DNA of 64,000 nucleotides from Symbiodinium natans (Eukaryota; Sar; Dinophyceae; Suessiales; Symbiodiniaceae): NCBI GenBank assembly GCA_905221605.1, contig CAJNDS010002174.1, forward strand, positions 312,408 to 376,407, in the 5' to 3' direction. Made by a program: the position numbers and the translations under genes. How positions within the stretch are numbered: position 1 is the stretch's first letter; each line of letters opens with the position of its first letter. The notes beneath the pieces are model-generated. The model had not been told where the DNA came from and made no database searches. It saw nothing but the letters and a program-made list of their open reading frames with translations. Positions 10,373 to 19,945 of the stretch are shown here, one piece after another.

Positions 10373-10451
10373 GCGTTCTCTGGCTAATGGTCTCCACCAC
10401 CGAGGGTCTCACCGAGATCCGGGCATGGGATGTGACCTCCGGCCAGGCGGG
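10373..10451 (+). CDS. exon candidate, WD40-like blade
   Basis: CGAAGCAG acceptor, 25 codons, donor GTTAGGG. The segment LTEIRAWDVTSGQ has the I-x-AWD-x-x-SG pattern typical of a WD40 repeat end. Partner exons are not identified. Confidence 0.5.
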
Positions 10452-11231
10452 GTTAGGGTTTAGGGTTTAGGGTTTAGGGTGTAGGGTTTAGCGTTTAGGG
10501 TTTAGGGTTTAGGGTTTTTGGGTTTTAGGGTTTTAGGGTTTTAGGGTTTTAGGGTTTAGGGTTTTAGGGTATAGGGTATAGGGTTCAGGGTTTTAGAGTT
10601 TTTACGCCTTAGGGTTTAGGGGCTTTAAGCCTTAAACTCTAAAACCCTAAACCCTGAACCCTAAACCCTAAACCCTGAACCCTAAGCCCTGTGTTTTTTT
10701 TTGGGGGCCATGTTTGAGCCTTCAACTCTAAACCCGAAACCCTGAACCCTAAACCCCAAACCCTAAACCCTAAACCCTAAACCCTAAACCCTAAACCCTA
10801 AACCCTGAACCCCAAACCCCAAACCCCAAACCCTAAACCCTGTGTTTTTTTTTGTTGGTGGGCGGGGGGGAGGGGGGAGGGGGGGAGTTTTCCCGAAGTG
10901 AGGTCCCCTTTTGAGGCCTTCCGGCGCCTAAACGTTGGGGGCAGCCTTAAACAGAAGCAGAACCTGTCGGGTTTAGGGTTTAGGGTTTAGGGTTTAGGGC
11001 TTAGGGCTTAGGGTTTAGGGTTTAGGGTTTAGGGTTCAGGCTCAAGAACCCCCAAAAAACGTCCTTCTGGGTAACACTGGGATCATTGTATTGTGTTTTT
11101 GGGCTTCTTAAACCCCCCAAGACTTGACGACTCTGAAGGGTTGAGGGTTTACTGGATTCTTCGGGTTTGGGGTTTAGGGTTTAGGGTTTAGGGTTTAGAG
11201 TTTAGGCTTTCGGGCTTCTGCCCCCCCTGAC

Positions 11232-11298
11232 ATTGCCCCAGGTAGGGCGATGGTGGCTTCCCACAGGAAGGAGATGGGCACAAGGTGCCCCCAGCTTC
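11232..11298 (-). CDS. minus-strand exon candidate
   Basis: On the minus strand TTTAG precedes SWGHLVPISFLWEATIALPG, ending before GTCAGG; 16 of 21 third positions are G/C and the composition is membrane-like. A plus-strand frame exists but is codon-poor. Confidence 0.4.
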
Positions 11299-11595
11299 CT
11301 AAACCCAATTGTAGGGTTTAGGGCTTAGGGTTCAGGGTTTAGGGCTTAGGCTTAGGGCTTAGGGCTTAGGGCTTAGGGTTCAGGGTTCAGGGTTCAGGGT
11401 TCAGGGTTCAGGGTTCAGGGTTTAGGGGAACCCTCTAAACCCTGACCCCTAAGCCCCCAACCCTAAACCCCGAAACCATGCAACAGCCCTAAACCCCACC
11501 CCCCCCCCCCCACCCCCGCAGCCACCCTTTCCCCTAGGCACGAAAGCAAAAAGCTACGCCAAACAAGCAGCCCCAGCCCTAAGCCCTAAACCCTA

Positions 11596-11752
11596 ACCCC
11601 CAAACCCCAAACCCCAAACCCCAAACCCCAAACCCCAAACCCCAAACCCCAAACAACAAACCCCAAACCCCAAACCCCAAACCCCAAACCCCAAACCCCA
11701 AACCCCAAACCCCAAACCCCAAACCCCAAACCCCAAACCCCAAACCCCAAAA
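11596..11752. repeat. CCCCAAA variant array
   Basis: More than 20 AAACCCC units in register, a variant homogenised array within canonical neighbours. The Gly/Trp/Val frame on the minus strand is artefactual. Confidence 0.9.
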
Positions 11753-11829
11753 CCCTAACCCTAACCTAAACCCTAACAAAAGTTCGAGCCCTGAACCGTG
11801 AAATTGGGGAATGCGCCTCTGGCTTTTAG

Positions 11830-11892
11830 TCGAAGTTGCTCGGAATTCGGCGCTACCTCGGGGTGCTAAAGGTCAGCTCGATTGACGATTGG
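11830..11892 (+). CDS. exon candidate
   Basis: CTTTTAG acceptor, 21 codons (SKLLGIRRYLGVLKVSSIDD then W), donor GTGTAGGG; an earlier donor GTCAGC is at 11872. Good G/C third positions. Confidence 0.5.
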
Positions 11893-12117
11893 GTGTAGGG
11901 TTTAGGGTTTAGGGTTTAGGGTTAAGGGTTTAGGGTTTAGGGTTTAGGGTTTAGGGTTCTTGGTTGTTTGTGTCCTTGCCGCCTTGAGTAAGACTCGGAT
12001 TCTACATGTCTGTGTTGAGATGTCCTCTGTACTCGCCCGAAACTCCACAAAACCCGAAACCCTAAACCCTAAACCTTGAACTCTGAACCCCACCACCCCA
12101 CGCCCCAAACAATCGAC

Positions 12118-12232
12118 CCCATCTTCAAGGAATGGCATTGGCCGGTTGGGGAGCTTTCGTCTTCTTAGCTTTTCTGAGCTCGGGGGGCCTTCGACGCTTT
12201 CAGGGATTAAGGGGCCTGGCCATAGAGGCACA
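12118..12232 (-). CDS. minus-strand exon candidate; plus strand also open
   Basis: Minus strand: GGCAAAG acceptor, 38 codons including SSEKLRRRKLPNRPMPFLED, donor GTCGATTG. On the plus strand an ATG at 12132 opens a signal-peptide-like MALAGWGAFVFLAFLSSGGL without a clear donor. I cannot choose firmly. Confidence 0.4.
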
Positions 12233-12788
12233 CTTTGCCCTAAACCCTAAACCCTAAACCCCAAACCCGAAACCCTCAACCCTAAACCCTAAACCCTAAA
12301 CCCTAAACCCTAAACCCCAAACCCTAAACCCTGAACCCTAAACCCTAAACCCTAAACCCTAAACCCTAAGCCAAAAAAGCCCTACCCCCCCAAACTCGAA
12401 GGCCGGCAAGCTGCTCGGGCTCTGGCTTCGCTGCAGCTTCCCCAAAACCTCAAACCCGAAACCCTGAACCTTACTCGCAGCTATCCCTAAACCCTAAACC
12501 CTAAACCCTAAACCCCAAACCCTAAACCCCAAACCCCAAACCCTAAACCCTAAACCCCAAACCCTAAACCCTAAGCCCTCAGGTCTATGCCTACTGGGCC
12601 CCAACCAGGGTCTCCTCATGGCCGCGGCGGATGCTCCTTGGCTGAGCCAGTTCGCCTAACTGGGTTTAGGGTTTAGGGTTTGGGGTTTAGGGTTTAGGGT
12701 TTAGGGTTTGGGGTTTATGGTTTGGGGTTTAGGGTTTAGGGTCTGGGGTTTAGGGTTTGGGGTTTAGGGTTGAGGGTTGAGGGTTTAG

Positions 12789-12850
12789 TGCCTGACTCCG
12801 GGTCGCACAAGAGAGCAGGGGTTGATAGTTGCTTCGTTCCCCCAAGCCGG
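12789..12850 (+). CDS. exon candidate with repeat-derived acceptor
   Basis: The acceptor is the TTTAG of the array. It reads CLTPGRTREQGLIVASFPQA and stops at donor GTAGGA. Confidence 0.45.
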
Positions 12851-12987
12851 GTAGGAAGGATTAGCCCCCTAAACCCTAAAAACACTAAGCCTTAAACCCT
12901 GAACCCAAAACCCTAAACTCCAAAACCCTCAGCCTTAAGCCCTCTGTTTCTCTTGGGCGTCGGGTCCCTCGCCCACGCCACTACAAG

Positions 12988-13059
12988 GATTCCAGCAACG
13001 CGGGCAATGCAGAGCTCTGGCGCATCATCCCACGCCTGAAGAAGAAGCGCAGGTCCTAG
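12988..13059 (+). CDS. terminal exon candidate, basic C terminus
   Basis: CTACAAG acceptor, 23 codons and TAG. Peptide NAELWRIIPRLKKKRRS ends in a basic run. About 60 bases of non-repeat sequence, a plausible 3' UTR, follow before the next array. Confidence 0.5.
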   Translation, partial: DSSNAGNAELWRIIPRLKKKRRS

Positions 13060-13279
13060 GTAGCAGGCGCTGGCAAGGGGAGTGAGACTCACCCAAGCTG
13101 AGGTCTCAAGAAGTCTGTAGGTTTAGGGTTTAGGGTTTAGGGTTTAGGGTTTAGGGTTTGGGGTTTGGGGTTTAGGGTTTAGGGTTTAGGGTTAGGGTGC
13201 AGGGTTTAGGGGGCCTTGCACGGTTTCAGCGAGCTTCGCTGAAGGTTGTGGGGCTCGGGGGTTGAGATTTCTCCTGCAG

Positions 13280-13408
13280 CGCACATGGGACTGCCAGAGA
13301 TCGATGTCACGTCGATGGACGTTCTTTCTTTTTTACATAGGCCCGCCGGCTGGCCCGGCAAGCCGTTCAGGGCTCCCAAGCCCGCATCCTACACGCCTCC
13401 CCTCAACC
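13280..13408 (+). CDS. open island, strand uncertain
   Basis: TCCTGCAG acceptor, then HMGLPEIDVTSMDVLSFLH and a Pro/Ala-rich part with high G/C third positions; no donor is found. The minus strand is open for over 60 codons across the same island (about 13211-13400). Confidence 0.35.
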
Positions 13409-13657
13409 CTCTAAACCCTAAACCCTAAATATCCCTAGATAACCCCAAACAACTCCTCAAACAACCCTAAATAACTCTAAATAACCTAGTAACCCTAAAT
13501 AACTCTAAATAACCTAGTAACCCTAAATAACTCTAAAATAACCTAAATAACCCTAAATAACTCTAAATAACCTAATAGCCCTAAACCCCTAAGCCCGAAA
13601 CAAGACCTTCGGATTCCACTCTCGTGGGGCCCCTGGAGCCCCCCAAGGGTCTCCCAG

Positions 13658-13722
13658 AAGCACCTGCTTCTAGCTGGCGGAGACCGGGGAAGGCAGTCCA
13701 CCACAAAAAGCCCTCAAAACGA
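13658..13722 (+). CDS. exon candidate
   Basis: CTCCCAG acceptor, KHLLLAGGDRGRQSTTKSPQ plus N, donor GTTTAGGG directly from the array. Confidence 0.45.
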
Positions 13723-13800
13723 GTTTAGGGTTTAGGGTTTAGGGTTTAGGGTTTAGGGTTTAGGGTTTAGGGTTTAGGGTTTAGGGTTTAGGGTTTAGGG
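13722..13800. repeat. TTTAGGG array
   Basis: About eleven uninterrupted units following the exon candidate at 13658. Confidence 0.95.
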
Positions 13801-14024
13801 AGTATATAGGCCCTTATTCCCTTGTAGGGTTTAGGGTTTGGGGATAAGGGCTACTCGGACCCAGAGTAGGCCCTTTAGTCCCATTTCTGGGTTTCCTTTT
13901 TTTGCTAGGTTGCTCATGGGTCTGGCAAACCCTAAGCCTGCTCTTCCCCCCCCCCCCCAAAAAAAAAAGAAGCAACAGGAAGATAGCAAACGAAATCCTA
14001 AACCTTTACACCCCATAACTCTCA

Positions 14025-14137
14025 AACCCTAAACCCTAAACCCTAAACCCTAAACCCTAAACCCTAAACCCTAAACCCTAAACCCTAAACCCTAAACCCT
14101 AAACCCTAAACCCTAAACCCTAAACCCTAAACCCTAA
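14025..14137. repeat. CCCTAAA array
   Basis: About 16 perfect units. Confidence 0.95.
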
Positions 14138-14470
14138 AGTCCTCAACTCGAAAGCCGCCCGCTTACCTTAGGGTTTAGGGTTTAGGGTTTCGGGGTTTAG
14201 GGATGTAGGAGTTTGGGGTTTAGGGTTTAGGGGTCTAAAGGTCTATAGGGTTGAGTCTTTTTAGGGCTTCAGGATTTAGGGTTCCCAGGCGGCACTTCAA
14301 TTGTTCGCCTGCCAGGATCGAGTAATCCCTAAAACCCTGAATCTCCTGAAGCCTTAAGCGCAAAAGTACAGCTTGGGATACAATCCTAAATCTCATCGAC
14401 CCCCCCCCAAACCCGAAGCCTAAACCCTAAACCCTACACCTTAAACCCACCTTTAGTAAAGGGCTCGTAG

Positions 14471-14536
14471 ATTTCCACGCCGGGGTTGATCTCAACTTGG
14501 CACCCTGTTCGGTCCTTAACGCTGAGAGATAGACAC
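14471..14536 (+). CDS. exon candidate
   Basis: CTCGTAG acceptor, 22 codons (ISTPGLISTWHPVRSLTLRD then RH), donor GTAGGG. No family assigned. Confidence 0.4.
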
Positions 14537-15164
14537 GTAGGGACTTCAAACAGAGACCCCCCCCCCCACATATGTCGCTAAACCCTAAACCCTAAACCCT
14601 AATCCCTAATCCCTAAACCCTAAACCCTAAACCCTAAACCCTAAACCCTAAACCCTAAACCCTAAACCCTAAACCCTAAACCGAACAAAACCCTAATCTG
14701 CCTTCCCTGGGACTTTGAATCCATCTCCGCTGAGCACTCCAACCTTCGACACGCAGCCTCCCAGGAAGTTGCACTCACCTAGGTAGGCCTGTGGGGTTGA
14801 GAAATTAGTTGAGGGCTTAGGGTTTAGGGTCTAGGGTTAGGGTTTAGGGTTTATGGGGTTGATTAGGGTCTTGGGATACTTCACATCTTTCCTTTTTTGG
14901 AGGCTTAAGAGGATCATCTTAGCCATTTGTTCACAGGGTTCTCAAAAGGGGCAACCCAGCCGTTCACTTGTCGCCGAAGGAGAGATTTCCGTTTTTGCCA
15001 TTAGTGTTTGTTCTTTGTGGGGGGTTGAGAGGGGCGGGGGTGCAGGTTTGGGCTTACGTGGGTTCCGGGACGTTGATTTTGGGTTGTCTTGGTAGCAAAC
15101 TCGGAGCACAGGCCTGAACCGAAATTCTAGCAAGAGCTCAGGACATCCAGGTCTAGAGTTCTCA

Positions 15165-15240
15165 AGGAGCCTTAGGGGGTAGTAGGGATTAGTAGGGAGC
15201 CTTGGCTTACATACCCCTCTTGAATTCCCCTCCCGTAAGA
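15165..15240. mobile_element. element fragment, GGAGCCTTAGGG family
   Basis: GGAGCCTTAGGGGGTAGTAGGG through TTACATACCCC matches 62306-62400 closely and 51950-51995 partly, marking another small dispersed family. Confidence 0.5.
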
Positions 15241-15393
15241 ACCCTACAGAGTGAAATGCAAAACGGTCGCGGCTGCACTCGAACTTGGCTGGAGCTGACA
15301 GGCTCACACCTGTGCTGTGCCTCAGCATGCAGCAGCAGCCAGGCACAGCTAGCCGGAGGCTTGCCACAGCGCCGCCTTCCTGTGATGCTATGA
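15202..15393 (+). CDS. open frame, uncertain
   Basis: 63 open codons ending TGA. The second half (TWLELTGSHLCCASA through QRRLPVML) is non-repetitive. A long minus-strand frame covers the same DNA, so strand is unresolved. Confidence 0.25.
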   Translation: MAYIPLLNSPPVRTLQSEMQNGRGCTRTWLELTGSHLCCASACSSSQAQLAGGLPQRRLPVML

Positions 15394-15397
15394 AGCC

Positions 15398-15500
15398 TTG
15401 GGATGTTCCCCCTTTTTGCTACCGGTCCTCAATAGGGATGATAGGGCCCCCGACTATAATCCCGATGAATGACTGGTAGTTTTTAGGGGGAACATCCCAA
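15398..15500. mobile_element. MITE-like element, GGGATGTTCCCC family
   Basis: TTGGGATGTTCCCC at the left and GGGGAACATCCCAA at the right with CAATAGGGATGATAGG inside. No clear target duplication seen at this copy. Confidence 0.75.
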
Positions 15501-15516
15501 CCTCTTATCCAAAACC

Positions 15517-15762
15517 ATGATGAGCCAATGCGGCCACAAGGCAATTTTCACAGCTGAGCGCAAAAAGGCCACGCAATGCGGCTGGGGGAGGGGGCTTTTT
15601 TTAATTCTGCATGCTGCTTATATGATATTTGAGCGGAGGTTCTGGCAAGCTCGGGTCCTGAACACCTATATTATGGGGGTTGCCAACATAGGGGGCCCGA
15701 CAATAGACCCCCGAATAGTAGAATTCCCTTATGGGGACCCCAATAAGGTACCGCGAATATGA
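15517..15762 (+). CDS. 81-codon ORF, possible first exon
   Basis: ATGATG start; first 26 codons (MMSQCGHKAIFTAERKKATQ onward) have about 20 G/C third positions, then a T-run and a hydrophobic part. The last third, from about 15683, lies in a dispersed element shared with 22030-22110, so the real coding part probably ends earlier. Confidence 0.4.
   Translation: MMSQCGHKAIFTAERKKATQCGWGRGLFLILHAAYMIFERRFWQARVLNTYIMGVANIGGPTIDPRIVEFPYGDPNKVPRI
15683..15745. mobile_element. dispersed element, ATAGACCCCC family
   Basis: The segment with AATAGACCCCCGAATAGTAG and the GGTACC end matches the reverse complement of 22030-22110 over most of its length. Confidence 0.55.
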
Positions 15763-15838
15763 GAGCAAAGAGTGTGTTTAAAGAGTTTGCCGATTTACCT
15801 AAGCCACTACTGCAGCTACTTGTAGCTGTGAGCGTCAG

Positions 15839-15901
15839 AGTTTGCCAACCACAAGCTCCTACAGCTACTCTTTGAATTTTCTGCGGCGGAGAAGGGCTTG
15901 G
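15839..15901 (+). CDS. exon candidate
   Basis: GAGCGTCAG acceptor, FANHKLLQLLFEFSAAEKGL, donor GTTTAGGG. Compact globular composition. The 50 bases upstream look like a diverged copy of the same segment. Confidence 0.55.
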
Positions 15902-15902
15902 G

Positions 15903-16055
15903 TTTAGGGTTTTGGGGTTTAGGGGTTTAGGGGTTTAGGGGTTTAGGGGTTTAGGGGTTTAGGGGTTTAGGGGTTTAGGGGTTTAGGGGTTTAGGGGTTT
16001 AGGGGTTTAGGGGTTTAGGGGTTTAGGGGTTTAGGGGTTTAGGGGTTTAGGGCTT
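15903..16055. repeat. TTTAGGGG variant array
   Basis: About 18 octamer TTTAGGGG units, a variant homogenised array. Confidence 0.93.
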
Positions 16056-16146
16056 GAGGGGCTTAGGCGTTTAGGGTTTAGGGTGTAGGGTTTAGGGCAC
16101 TCGGTCACCCATCATCACAGAACTCATTCATCCAATCATCTTATAG

Positions 16147-16230
16147 AAGCTCGGCATTTTACGTCGTGCAGTCAGCTGGTCACTGAGACCCGACTACATA
16201 AGCCAGGGACCACTTCCCATGACACCCTAA
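16147..16230 (+). CDS. terminal exon candidate
   Basis: CTTATAG acceptor, 27 codons (starts KLGILRRAVSWSLRPDYI), stop TAA within CCCTAA. The stop is repeat-derived, so the end is unsure. Confidence 0.35.
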   Translation, partial: KLGILRRAVSWSLRPDYISQGPLPMTP

Positions 16231-16358
16231 ACCCTAGCCCTAAACCCTAAACCCTAAACCCTAAACCCTAAACCCTAAACCCTATAAACCCAAAAGAGGC
16301 CACAGTTGGGTCAACCCCTGCCAGGCCCCGGGTCCTGACGCTCCCGGGTCTCTGCCAG

Positions 16359-16415
16359 GCAGTTCGCCACATCGCGGGCGAGCGCACCATCGTGACCTTC
16401 GAAGAGGCCCACTAA
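16359..16415 (+). CDS. terminal exon candidate
   Basis: TCTGCCAG acceptor, AVRHIAGERTIVTFEEAH and TAA. 15 of 16 codons after the first two end in G/C, among the strongest codon bias in the window. Confidence 0.5.
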   Translation, partial: AVRHIAGERTIVTFEEAH

Positions 16416-16594
16416 ACTCTAAACTCTAAACCCTAAACCCTAAACCCTAAACCCTAAACCCTAAACCCTAAACCCTAAACCCTAGACCCTAAACCCTAAA
16501 CCCTAAACCCTAAACCCTAAACCCTAGACCCTAAACCCTAAACCCTAAACCATTTTGTTTTTTTGGACAACCCTAAGCTCCAGAATCTCCGGAG

Positions 16595-16650
16595 CCCTCA
16601 GAGTCCAACGCCTATAGACCCCTACAGGTCAGCTGCGCACCACTCCCAGG
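16595..16650 (+). CDS. exon candidate
   Basis: CCGGAG acceptor, PSESNAYRPLQVSCAPLP, donor GTTTAGGG. Confidence 0.4.
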
Positions 16651-16782
16651 GTTTAGGGTTTAGGGTTTGGGGTTTAGGGTTTAGGATTTAGGGTTTGGGG
16701 TTTGGGGTTTAGGGTTTAGGGTTTAGGGTTTGGGGTTTAGGGTTTAGGGTTTAGGGTTTAGCCCACCCACCTTTATTTGCAG

Positions 16783-16827
16783 CGTAGACTCCCCTGGCAC
16801 CGGGAAGTTCGATCTCCTCGCCTTCAT
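16783..16827 (+). CDS. exon candidate with canonical splice sites
   Basis: Pyrimidine-rich acceptor CTTTATTTGCAG, 14 codons (VDSPGTGKFDLLAF), donor GTAGGA. GTGK recalls a nucleotide-binding loop, but the block is too short to say. Confidence 0.5.
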
Positions 16828-17070
16828 GTAGGATGGGACGAAAGTTGTCAAGGGTATCAAGGCACTCGAACCCTAAATACCCGAGACTCTAAACCTTGAG
16901 GACCTCGGATGTAGGGTTTAGGGTTTAGGTTTAAGGGTTTAGGGTTTAGGGTGCATTTGGGGTTCAGGATCTCGGTTTTCAAGGTTGGGTTTGGGCCGAG
17001 GTCTTCAAGGTTGTTGAGTCTCATGTGGAGGTTTGCCTTAACCCAACACTCTTTATTTATAGGTTCTTTC

Positions 17071-17164
17071 TTGGGATGTTCCCCTTTCTACGAACGAACA
17101 GTCCTTAACAGGGATTAAAGTAGGGGGGGGCTACTATAATCCCTTACAACGGGGAACATCCGAA
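17071..17164. mobile_element. MITE-like element with exact 8-bp target duplication
   Basis: TTGGGATGTTCCCC to GGGGAACATCCGAA, 94 bp, flanked on both sides by GTTCTTTC (17063-17070 and 17165-17172). It sits just upstream of the acceptor TCTCTACAG at 17179, so it appears to have landed inside an intron. Confidence 0.85.
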
Positions 17165-17179
17165 GTTCTTTCTCTACAG

Positions 17180-17209
17180 GCACCTCATAAAATTCTGCTG
17201 ATGTCTTCG
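17180..17209 (+). CDS. short exon candidate
   Basis: TCTCTACAG acceptor, APHKILLMSS, donor GTAAAGCC. Ten codons only. Confidence 0.35.
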
Positions 17210-17350
17210 GTAAAGCCTGCGCAAATGTAGGTTTTGGACCATATATGAACAGTGTAGTCTCAAGAAACCCTAAACCTTAAACGCCAAACCCTAAACCGAA
17301 ACCTAAACCGTAGCATCGGGACCAAAGACGGCGCTTCACAAAACCTTTAG

Positions 17351-17417
17351 CCCATCGTACATGTTTTGGCCCTCTTCTCGGAGTCAGAGCCCTCCGGCGG
17401 GCTCTTAACCTCCTTGG
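17351..17417 (+). CDS. exon candidate
   Basis: CCTTTAG acceptor, PIVHVLALFSESEPSGGLLT plus SL, donor GTTTCGGG; 17 of 22 third positions are G/C. Confidence 0.5.
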
Positions 17418-17729
17418 GTTTCGGGTTTATGGCTTATGGTTTAGGGCCGAAGACTAAACGAGACATGGTGGAAAGCGTGGCATGGTCCTAGGTTTTTACT
17501 CATGCTGGTACCATGTCTGCCGTTTGAGAGGCCAGGTTCCGCTTGGTAAGGCGTGTGAGCCGCCCATTGTTCGGTTCAGTGGTTCATGATCAGGGTTTAT
17601 AAAGGCCGGTGGCCTCTTTATCTGCTACCCTTCTACCTTAATATGGCCCCTAGATACCCGAATAAGAACCCCCCCCCCCCTACAAAACAGAAACCCTACT
17701 TAAAGAGACCACCAACCAATATACAGCAG

Positions 17730-17811
17730 GGCTGTTAGAGCGTCACGCTCCACGAACGCAAGTCCATGGTTGCGTCTGAATGTTCTGGAGGGAAGGCTCC
17801 TCTCTGAAAGG
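17730..17811 (+). CDS. exon candidate
   Basis: ATACAGCAG acceptor, 27 codons including STNASPWLRLNVLEGRLLSE, and the consensus donor GTATGTG leading into a TG microsatellite. Confidence 0.55.
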
Positions 17812-17869
17812 GTATGTGTGGTGTGTGTGTGTGTGTGTGTCATGTCCTGAAGGCCCCCTAAACCCTAAA

Positions 17870-17983
17870 CCCTAAGTCCTAAGCCCTAAGCCCTAAGCCC
17901 TAAGCCCTAAGCCCTAAGCCCTAAGCCCTAAGCCCTAAGCCCTAAGCCCTAAGCCCCAAGCCCTAAGCCCTAAGCCCTAAGCT
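17870..17983. repeat. CCCTAAG variant array
   Basis: About 15 CCCTAAG units in register, distinct from canonical CCCTAAA. Confidence 0.92.
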
Positions 17984-17994
17984 CCTGCTAGCAG

Positions 17995-18051
17995 ACGGCA
18001 ACCTGGCCTGTCTTGGTTCTGATTCAAGATAGCAGAACCCCTACACCCTAA
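17995..18051 (+). CDS. weak terminal exon candidate
   Basis: GCTAGCAG acceptor, TATWPVLVLIQDSRTPTP and a repeat-derived TAA. Confidence 0.35.
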   Translation, partial: TATWPVLVLIQDSRTPTP

Positions 18052-18225
18052 AGCGTAGATCAACCTGTTGCAAAATGGAGATTTCCCAACATAGGGGTAC
18101 CTCAAGCAGGATAGAATGCCCTTAAAGGGACTCCCCGCCCCAAGTGTACTCTAAACCCTAAGCCCAAAACGCTGAACCCTAAACCCCCGATTTTCGGAGT
18201 CCCCCCCCCCAAATTGTGTTGCCAG

Positions 18226-18315
18226 GTGAAGCAGTCCATACCTCAGCATGCTGATTCCAAAGGTGATTCAAGAGCTTGCCACTCGATCAGCCGGCAGATG
18301 CCTCCTCAAAGCTTG
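18226..18315 (+). CDS. exon candidate
   Basis: TTGCCAG acceptor, 30 codons (VKQSIPQHADSKGDSRACHS onward), donor GTGGGT. Polar, disordered-looking composition. Confidence 0.5.
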
Positions 18316-18656
18316 GTGGGTTTGGGGTTTAGGGTTTAGGGTTTAGGGTTTAGGGTTTAGGGTTTAGGAGATCTTCGGAACCGCAAAGTTGAGACCCCTA
18401 TACCCCCCCCCCCCCCCCCCCAAACCCCAAACCCCAAACCCCAAGCCCTGAAGGCTCTGTTCCGGCGGAAGGTGGCTTGGGGGATATAGGGTCTGTATAG
18501 GGTGCACCATTAGTTTTATGAGGGCTCAGAGTTTTGGGTTTAGGAAGGCCTAAGCCCTAAACCCTAACCTTAGAACCCTCAACCCTCCCCTAAACCCTAA
18601 ATCCTAAACCTCAAAACCCTAAACTGCGGGTTCAGGGGCCTAGGAATGGGTACCAG

Positions 18657-18752
18657 AAGCCCCTGTCCGTGGCTGAGATTTGTCCTCCTCTCTGCTGGCG
18701 ACCGCGTGTCAAAAGCAGACGACGAGCAGCCGTCGCAGGCTCGGCGCCTTAG
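18657..18752 (+). CDS. terminal exon candidate
   Basis: GTACCAG acceptor, 31 codons with a basic RVKSRRRAAVAG stretch, TAG stop. An alternative 14-codon exon from AAAAGCAG to GTTGAG overlaps it in another frame. Confidence 0.4.
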   Translation, partial: KPLSVAEICPPLCWRPRVKSRRRAAVAGSAP

Positions 18753-19023
18753 ACACTTCAGTTGAGGGTGTGGGCTTTGGGGTTCAGGGGTTTAGGGTTT
18801 GGGGTTTAGGGTTTAGGGTTAGGGTTTAGGGTTTAGGGTTTAGGGTTTAGGGTTTAGGGTTTAGGGTTTAGGGTTTAGGGTTTATAGGGTTTGGGGTTTA
18901 GGGTTTAGGGTGATGTCTCAGCTTGAGAGGGGAGAGCTCCCATAGGGCTGTCGCATAGGGCTGTTACATACTGGTACTGGTATGTGGTAACTTCATTCAA
19001 ATCCGTAACAGAGAGCCCAGCAG

Positions 19024-19089
19024 TGGACGTCCCAAGGCCTATCATCCTTCAGCCGCAGACCCAAGACACCCGACTCGGTTTCGCCGCAG
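19024..19089 (+). CDS. exon candidate
   Basis: CCCAGCAG acceptor, 22 codons (WTSQGLSSFSRRPKTPDSVS then PQ), donor GTTTCTATAG. Confidence 0.5.
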
Positions 19090-19299
19090 GTTTCTATAGG
19101 GTTTAGGCTTTCCAGGGTGTAGTGTAGGGTTTACAGGGTTTACAGGGTTCATAGGGTTTACAGCACCCTAAACCCTAAACCCTAAACCCTAAACCTTAAA
19201 CCCTAAACCCTAAACCCTAAACCCTAAACCCTAAACCCTAAACCCTAAGAGGGCTTAGCGCGCCACCTAGCGTCTGATCATTGTGACCCCACGCCGCAG

Positions 19300-19354
19300 G
19301 TGTCTGAACGGCGGAGGAGCGACTCTGAGCCCGATGCCTTAACAGAGACTGAGG
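19300..19354 (+). CDS. exon candidate
   Basis: CGCCGCAG acceptor, VSERRRSDSEPDALTETE, donor GTTTAGGG. Polar composition. Confidence 0.4.
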
Positions 19355-19443
19355 GTTTAGGGTTTAGGGTTTAGGGTTTAGGGTTTAGGGTTTAGGGTTT
19401 AGGGTTTAGGGTTTAGGGTTTAGGGTTTAGGGTTTAGGGTTTA
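19354..19443. repeat. TTTAGGG array
   Basis: About 13 perfect units immediately after the exon candidate at 19300. Confidence 0.95.
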
Positions 19444-19744
19444 TATAGGTTTTAGGGTTTTGGGGTTTAGGGTTGAGGGTTTAGGGTTTAGGGTTTTGAC
19501 CGTACGATATGTGGCTTTCCCAAATAGGGTACCTCTACTATACAGAATCCTCGTCAAGGAAATCCCGCCCCGCCCCCCCCCAGAAAAGGGTACCCCTGTA
19601 CTGAGACAGGCCCAAACGTACTCTTGCAAAACGGAACTCTTTGGGGTTTCGGGTTTAGGATTTAGGGGTTTTGGGTTTAGGGTTTCGGACTTAGGGTTTA
19701 GGAGCCGAAGACTTTTTACCCTGAGCCTCCCCTCCCCCCTTCAG

Positions 19745-19864
19745 TTCGACTTCAAGATAGAAGGGCAGGCGAAAGAGTCCCCCCCCCCCCCCCCCCCCCG
19801 ACTTGTGAGTGTTGATGTTGGTGTCCCTCCGGGCACGCCTCACAGATCCAAGGCTGGCCAGTGA
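19745..19864 (+). CDS. exon candidate with poly-C encoded prolines
   Basis: CCCCTTCAG acceptor, FDFKIEGQAKES, then six Pro from a C-run, then SVDVGVPPGTPHRSKAGQ and TGA. Length of the C-run would set the frame, so this is fragile. Confidence 0.4.
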   Translation, partial: FDFKIEGQAKESPPPPPPRLVSVDVGVPPGTPHRSKAGQ

Positions 19865-19945
19865 GGATCGAGAAGGTTCGAGCCTCCAGGCACTTTACAA
19901 GCTCAAGGAGTTCGAATGTCGAGAACCCTAAACCCTAAACCCTAC

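Noticed and set aside
13310-13345. 20-bp GT-AG segment as an intron
   Set aside because: Too short to be credible, and the uninterrupted frame keeps good codon bias across it.
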